Assembly: GCA_002343455.1 (NCBI GenBank)
Contig: DDSR01000209.1
Span: forward strand, 15,452 to 36,016
From: Deltaproteobacteria bacterium UBA2385
GTDB taxonomy: Bacteria > Myxococcota_A > UBA796 > UBA2385
DNA: 20,565 nucleotides
Reading direction: 5' to 3'
A program made the translations under genes and the position numbers. Positions within the stretch are counted from its first letter, which is position 1; each line of letters opens with the position of its first letter. The notes under the pieces were generated by a model, which was not told where the DNA came from, did no database searches, and worked only from the letters and a program-made list of their open reading frames with translations. This document shows positions 14,623 through 20,565 of this stretch, in pieces.

Positions 14623-15061
14623 GACGAGTTCCTCGAAGGCATGGACCCCACCCCCCAGGCGATCACGGCGAAGCCGGACCCGGCAGGGACAGGAGGCCGA
14701 GGCCCTTACTCCGCGACTCCACCTGGGTCAAGCACCGCCTGAGGGGTCCAGCGCTCTACGCATAGGTTTTCCGCATGGCGAGCGCGCTTCAGGCCCCCGT
14801 GGAACGCCAGGGACCTGGTCGGGCCAAGGCAGCCGCGATCTATCCTCAGGTTTTTCATAATCGTTCATTATCGTGGTTGTACCTGATAAGTTTCCAAATT
14901 GTTCCACGGGATTGCTGCCACTTGCGAACACCCTCCGGGCTTGAAGTGCCGTGGGGGCGCCTGTTAGCCTCGCAGTGGTCATCGAGGGGGCGCCGCGGCG
15001 TCGCAGGAACGACACGATCTACGCGCTCGCCGATTTTCGGCTGCGCGGCGGGGAGGGGTGC
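14623..15061. promoter_or_regulatory. rpmH-dnaA divergent intergenic region with AT-rich island
   Basis: This gap of about 440 bases separates two divergent operons and should hold the promoters of both. Most of it is GC-rich, but 14851-14905 is strikingly AT-rich. The island contains near-identical octamers CATAATCG (14856-14863) and CATTATCG (14866-14873), ten bases apart. They also form the dyad ATAAT/ATTAT, and GATAAG follows at 14885-14890. On the minus strand, TTGGAA (14897-14892) and GATAAT (14872-14867) are 19 bases apart, a possible but loosely spaced promoter. Only degenerate DnaA-box-like words are seen (for example TGTTCCACG near 14900). The part of the dnaA frame upstream of 15062 also lies here. 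Confidence 0.5.
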
Positions 15062-16432
15062 GTGCAGGAAGTCTGGTTCGCTGTCCAGGGCTCGCTTCGC
15101 GACCGACTCGGGTCGCAGAACTTCGAGATCTGGATCGAGCCGATCCGCCTCGCTCCCACCACAGGGACCTCGATGCGGCTGCTGCTCCCCAACCGGTACT
15201 TCCGCGACTGGGTCAAGGAGAACTTCGGCGAGGCCATCACCGAGGAGTTCCACCAGGTGCTGGGCACTCCTGTACCCGTGGACTTCTTGATCGAGGACCG
15301 CGAGGGCGGCGGAGGTGAGCTCGAAGAGGCCGCGGGCAGCGAAGAGGTGCACGCCTCTGCCGAGACGATGGAGGAGGCCAGCCAGCGCAGCGCCCGACGC
15401 AGCGCGCCCATCCCCGGCGTGGCGGTCGACAAGACCTTCCGCAACTTCATCGTCGGCAGCTGCAACCAGTTCGCCCACGCCACCTCGCTGGCGGTCGCCG
15501 ACGACCCGGGCGCCAACTACAACCCCCTCTTCATCTACGGGGGCACCGGGCTGGGCAAGACCCACCTGATGCACGCCATCGGCAACTCCATGCGCGAGCG
15601 GGACGAGCGCCTCAACGTCGTCTACGTCACCGCCGAGCAGTTCACCAACGACCTGATCGAGTCGCTGCGCTACCGCCGCATGCACGAGTTCCGGGACCGC
15701 TACCGCAAGCTGCCCGACATGCTGCTGATCGACGATGTGCAGTTCCTGGGCGGCAAGGACGCGACCCAGGAGGAGCTCTTCCACACCTTCGAAGACCTGC
15801 ACAAGCGGGGCAAGCAGATCGTCTTCACCGCCGACGTGCTGCCTCGCGAGATCAAGATGCTGGAGCCCCGGCTGCGCACCCGCTTCGAGAGCGGGATGCT
15901 GGCCGACACCCAGCCCCCCGACGTCGAGACGATGGTGGCCATCCTCCGGCAGAAGGCCGAGGACATGGGCCTGGAGATCACCCCGGACCTCGCCCAGTGG
16001 ATCTGCACCCGCCTGCGCGGCAACGTGCGCGAGCTCGAGGGCGCGCTCAACCGCCTGAAGGCCTCCTGCCGCCTGCACGGGGTCAAGCCGGACCTGGACG
16101 CGGCCCGCAAGCACCTGGTCGGCATCCTGCCCGAGGCCCCCGCCGCGCCCAGCGTGGCCGAGATCGTCCACATCGTCGCCAGCTTCTACAACCTGAAGCC
16201 GGCCGATCTGCACGGCGCCCGACGCCTGAAGCAGGTGGTCCGCCCGCGGCACGTGGCGATGTACCTGATCCGCGCGCACACCGAGCTCTCCTTCCCCGAC
16301 ATCGGCCGGGCCTTCGGCAACCGCGACCACGCCACGGTCCAGCACGCCTGCAAGAAGATCCGCTCCTTGATGATCAAGGACGCCGATCTGCGCAACGTCA
16401 TCGAGACCCTCGAGCGGATGCTGCAGCGCTGA
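15062..16432 (+). CDS. dnaA: Chromosomal replication initiator protein DnaA
   Basis: The GTG at 15062 with GGGGAGGGG a few bases upstream gives 456 residues starting MQEVWFAVQGSLRDRLGSQNF, the proper domain I start. The frame opens further upstream, but that stretch has no family resemblance. Domain I (1-80) includes FEIWIEPIRL. A short acidic, Gly/Glu-rich linker follows. The AAA+ core includes KTFRNFIVGSCNQFAHA, Walker A GGTGLGKTHL (K166), Walker B LLIDDVQFLGGK (D224, D225), and RLRTRFESGML with the arginine finger region. The C-terminal DNA-binding domain has RPRHVAMYLIRAHTELSFP and the signature GNRDHATVQHACKKI, which contacts DnaA boxes. It initiates replication and is followed by the probable oriC and dnaN. 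Confidence 0.98.
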   Translation: MQEVWFAVQGSLRDRLGSQNFEIWIEPIRLAPTTGTSMRLLLPNRYFRDWVKENFGEAITEEFHQVLGTPVPVDFLIEDREGGGGELEEAAGSEEVHASAETMEEASQRSARRSAPIPGVAVDKTFRNFIVGSCNQFAHATSLAVADDPGANYNPLFIYGGTGLGKTHLMHAIGNSMRERDERLNVVYVTAEQFTNDLIESLRYRRMHEFRDRYRKLPDMLLIDDVQFLGGKDATQEELFHTFEDLHKRGKQIVFTADVLPREIKMLEPRLRTRFESGMLADTQPPDVETMVAILRQKAEDMGLEITPDLAQWICTRLRGNVRELEGALNRLKASCRLHGVKPDLDAARKHLVGILPEAPAAPSVAEIVHIVASFYNLKPADLHGARRLKQVVRPRHVAMYLIRAHTELSFPDIGRAFGNRDHATVQHACKKIRSLMIKDADLRNVIETLERMLQR

Positions 16433-16462
16433 CCCTCGCCCGGGGGGTCCAGATCGAGGGTC
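16431..16462 (+). repeat. Inverted repeat at the dnaA stop codon
   Basis: GACCCTCG (16431-16438) pairs perfectly with CGAGGGTC (16455-16462) across 16 bases. The left arm includes the last two bases of the dnaA TGA stop. No T-run follows, so it is not a classical intrinsic terminator. Confidence 0.6.
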
Positions 16463-16521
16463 GGCGGATGCTCCAGCTCGAGGAGCGCTCGCCCGAGGTG
16501 CAGGCTGCGCTTTTCAGCCCC

Positions 16522-16530
16522 TGTGGAAAA
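16522..16530 (-). promoter_or_regulatory. DnaA box (TTTTCCACA type)
   Basis: TGTGGAAAA on the plus strand is the reverse complement of TTTTCCACA, which differs from the consensus TTATCCACA at one position. It lies about 90 bases after dnaA and just before the GGGCAACT direct repeat. Confidence 0.65.
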
Positions 16531-16536
16531 CCATAT

Positions 16537-16556
16537 GGGCAACTGCGGGCAACTTG
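16537..16556 (+). repeat. 10-base direct repeat in the putative oriC
   Basis: GGGCAACTGC (16537-16546) is followed immediately by GGGCAACTTG (16547-16556). The eight shared bases recur at exactly ten-base spacing, one helical turn, seven bases after a DnaA box. Confidence 0.7.
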
Positions 16557-16712
16557 TGAATGGCCCCCCCCAAAGAGCGCTCGCAAGATCGCCACTTCTT
16601 CACAGCCCGCAGGGGTGCCCCGATCTTCTCCCCAGGCATGCATAGTCGGGATCCGGTCCGACCCACAAGCTTGACCCCCGCCACGATCCCGTCACCATCG
16701 CGCCCCGCTGAC

Positions 16713-16721
16713 TTATCCACA
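16713..16721 (+). promoter_or_regulatory. Consensus DnaA box
   Basis: TTATCCACA is a perfect match to the high-affinity DnaA-binding consensus. It lies 191 bases before the dnaN start codon and is followed by a GC-rich spacer and CTA triplets. Confidence 0.85.
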
Positions 16722-16734
16722 GCTTTCGGCCGCC

Positions 16735-16747
16735 CTACTATCGACTA
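16735..16747 (+). other. Candidate DnaA-trio element
   Basis: CTACTA (16735-16740) and a further CTA (16745-16747) lie 13 bases beyond the consensus DnaA box, after a mostly GC spacer (GCTTTCGGCCGCC). Repeated triplets read 3'-GAT-5' on the complementary strand are the DnaA-trio of basal unwinding systems. Only three triplets fit, and one is out of register, so this is tentative. Confidence 0.4.
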
Positions 16748-16789
16748 CGGATGATCTAGATCCCTCTTCAACCTTGCAGTCGCTCGTAG

Positions 16790-16818
16790 CGACCCGAGCC
16801 CCGACCCGAGCCCCGACC
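16790..16818 (+). repeat. 12-base tandem repeat upstream of dnaN
   Basis: CGACCCGAGCCC occurs at 16790-16801 and 16802-16813, followed by a partial CGACC (16814-16818). It is in the non-coding dnaN leader. Its role, if any, is unknown. Confidence 0.8.
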
Positions 16819-16912
16819 TTGAGCTGAGGCATTGCCGCGAGGTCCGCGGGAAAGTAGGTCACCATGCCCAGCACCGCTTGAATCTCCGGCCCTACCCAGC
16901 AAGGGACTCCTC

Positions 16913-18031
16913 ATGGACCTCTACATCGATCGTGACGAGCTGATTCGTGCCCTCGGGCGTGCGCAGGGCATCGTCGAACGGCGCCCGACCACCCAGGCGC
17001 TGGCCCATGTCCTGCTCGTCGCCCGCGGCAACAGCCTGGACGTCTCTGCCACCGACAGCGCCCTGGCCCTGGTCGCGACCTACCCGGCGCGGGTCGAAGA
17101 GCCCGGCGAGCTGACCGTCGACGCCTCCCACTTCTTCCAGATCGCCCGCTCGCTGGCCGATCCGACGGTCCACCTGCAGAGCCGCCCGGGCAACCGCCTC
17201 GCCATCAAGTGCGGCTCGGCCGAGTTCCAGATCAACGGCATGGCCGCCGAGGAGTTCCCCCCGCTGCCCACCAAGGAAGAGCGGGCCGTCCTGACCGTGC
17301 GCGGCGGCGATCTGCGGCGGGTCATCGAAGAGACCTCCTTCAGCATCAGCCCCGACGACACGCGCTACGGCCTCAACGGCGCCCACCTCGAAGAGATGAC
17401 CACCACCGACGGGGCCACCCGGGTCCGGCTGGTGACCACCGACGGCAGCCGCCTCTCCCTCTCCGAGGCCGCCTTCGAGGGCACCTTCGGCATGGGCCGC
17501 TCCATGCTGGTCCCTCGCAAGGCCCTGGGCGAGCTGCGCAAGCTGGTCGAGTCGGACAACGAGACCTGGAGCGTCGGCTTCGGCGAACGCTCCGCCAGCT
17601 TCTCGACCCCCACCATGACGCTGATGGTCCGCCTCGTCGACGGCGAGTTCCCCAACTACCGCCAGGTCCTGCCGGGCGCCTCGCGACGCACCATCCGCGT
17701 CCCGCGTGAGGCCTTCACCGCCGCCATCAAGCGGGTCTCGATCGTCGCCAGCGACCGCAACCACTCGGTCCGCTTCGCCTTCGAGCCCGACCAGGTGGTG
17801 CTCTCGGCCGAGAACGTCGACCTGGGCAACGCCCGCGAGACCGTCCCCGCCGAGCTCGACGGCGAGCCGCTCTTCACGGGCTTCAACGTCAAGTACTTCC
17901 AGGACATCCTCTCCGCGACGCGCAGCGAGATCATCCAGCTCGAGCTGGTGGACGTGCTCGACCCCTGCATCGTGCGCTTCCCGGACCGGGACGACGCCCT
18001 CTTCGTCGTCATGCCGATGCGGCTGGACTGA
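16913..18031 (+). CDS. dnaN: DNA polymerase III beta subunit (sliding clamp)
   Basis: The ATG at 16913 has AAGGGA about six bases upstream and gives 372 residues, the usual clamp length. The frame opens earlier, but the extra residues show no family similarity. The clamp dimer encircles DNA and tethers polymerase III and other proteins. Family features include an N-terminal MDLYIDRDELIRALGRAQGIVERR, LLVARGNSLDVSATDSALAL, the central EEFPPLP, RYGLNGAHLE, VRLVDGEFPNYRQVLP, FNVKYFQDIL and the C-terminal VVMPMRL, part of the hydrophobic pocket that binds partner peptides. It follows the putative oriC and precedes recF by 29 bases, the standard dnaA-dnaN-recF-gyrB order. Confidence 0.98.
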   Translation: MDLYIDRDELIRALGRAQGIVERRPTTQALAHVLLVARGNSLDVSATDSALALVATYPARVEEPGELTVDASHFFQIARSLADPTVHLQSRPGNRLAIKCGSAEFQINGMAAEEFPPLPTKEERAVLTVRGGDLRRVIEETSFSISPDDTRYGLNGAHLEEMTTTDGATRVRLVTTDGSRLSLSEAAFEGTFGMGRSMLVPRKALGELRKLVESDNETWSVGFGERSASFSTPTMTLMVRLVDGEFPNYRQVLPGASRRTIRVPREAFTAAIKRVSIVASDRNHSVRFAFEPDQVVLSAENVDLGNARETVPAELDGEPLFTGFNVKYFQDILSATRSEIIQLELVDVLDPCIVRFPDRDDALFVVMPMRLD

Positions 18032-18060
18032 GGCGCCTGGAGCTGGCTGGACACCCCGCC

Positions 18061-20565
<2,505 letters not shown>

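Larger units (their letters stand above)
16433..16912. other. oriC: Putative chromosomal replication origin (oriC) between dnaA and dnaN
   Basis: No protein-coding gene is supported in this 480-base gap. It contains one perfect DnaA box (16713-16721), a TGTGGAAAA box in the other orientation (16522-16530) and weaker candidates such as TTCTTCACA (16596-16604). It also has a 10-base direct repeat (16537-16556), the palindromic word GAGCGCTCGC twice (16483-16492, 16575-16584), and a triplet-rich stretch resembling a DnaA-trio (16735-16747). A dnaA-dnaN gap with DnaA boxes is a common bacterial origin location. The later half also carries the dnaN upstream region, including a 12-base tandem repeat. 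No marked AT-rich unwinding tract is obvious, which lowers certainty. Confidence 0.7.

Noticed and set aside
14951..15061. Upstream extension of the dnaA frame (37 extra residues)
   Set aside because: The extra residues lack similarity to DnaA domain I, and the GTG at 15062 has a strong GGGGAGGGG ribosome-binding site.

Overview
The window is a bacterial chromosomal replication-origin neighbourhood from a very GC-rich Gram-negative organism. The Gram-negative call rests on lipoprotein signal peptides, a YidC with a large periplasmic domain, and GshB. A member of the Myxococcota or another lineage formerly called Deltaproteobacteria fits best. That placement is inferred from gene content and composition, not from any search. 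I see no tRNA, rRNA, CRISPR array or insertion sequence.

Left part (1-4222). A probable partial gene leaves the left edge on the minus strand. Diverging from it is a coiled-coil-like lipoprotein gene (125-1072). Convergent with that is a four-gene minus-strand operon: a proline-rich lipoprotein, a family 2 glycosyltransferase, a CpaF/TadA-type secretion ATPase, and a two-CBS-domain protein. The CBS start overlaps the ATPase stop as GTGA. No other pilus or secretion subunit is visible.

Middle part (4223-7730). A plus-strand cassette encodes an ICMT/PEMT-type membrane methyltransferase, a cobalamin-binding-type radical SAM enzyme and a small secreted protein. It closes with a strong intrinsic terminator at 6593-6620. 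Next come a candidate promoter, a pyrimidine-rich leader, and a membrane-anchored coiled-coil/LysM protein.

Origin-left operon (14622 down to 7734, minus strand). The order is rpmH-rnpA-yidD-yidC-khpB(jag)-mnmE, followed by gshB and a secreted TPR protein. Spacing is tight or overlapping throughout, so these probably form one long transcript. rpmH (51 codons) is read from 14622 to 14467. The rnpA frame stays open right across it.

Origin-right genes (plus strand): dnaA, then a non-coding gap of about 480 bases, then dnaN, recF and gyrB (cut by the right edge). The dnaA-dnaN gap holds a perfect DnaA box (16713-16721) followed by a GC-rich spacer and CTA triplets, resembling a basal unwinding system. 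It also has a second box (16522-16530), a 10-base direct repeat and a 12-base tandem repeat, and is the best oriC candidate. A second AT-rich island lies upstream of dnaA (14851-14905). Transcription diverges from the rpmH-dnaA interval, as expected for genes co-oriented with forks leaving a nearby origin.
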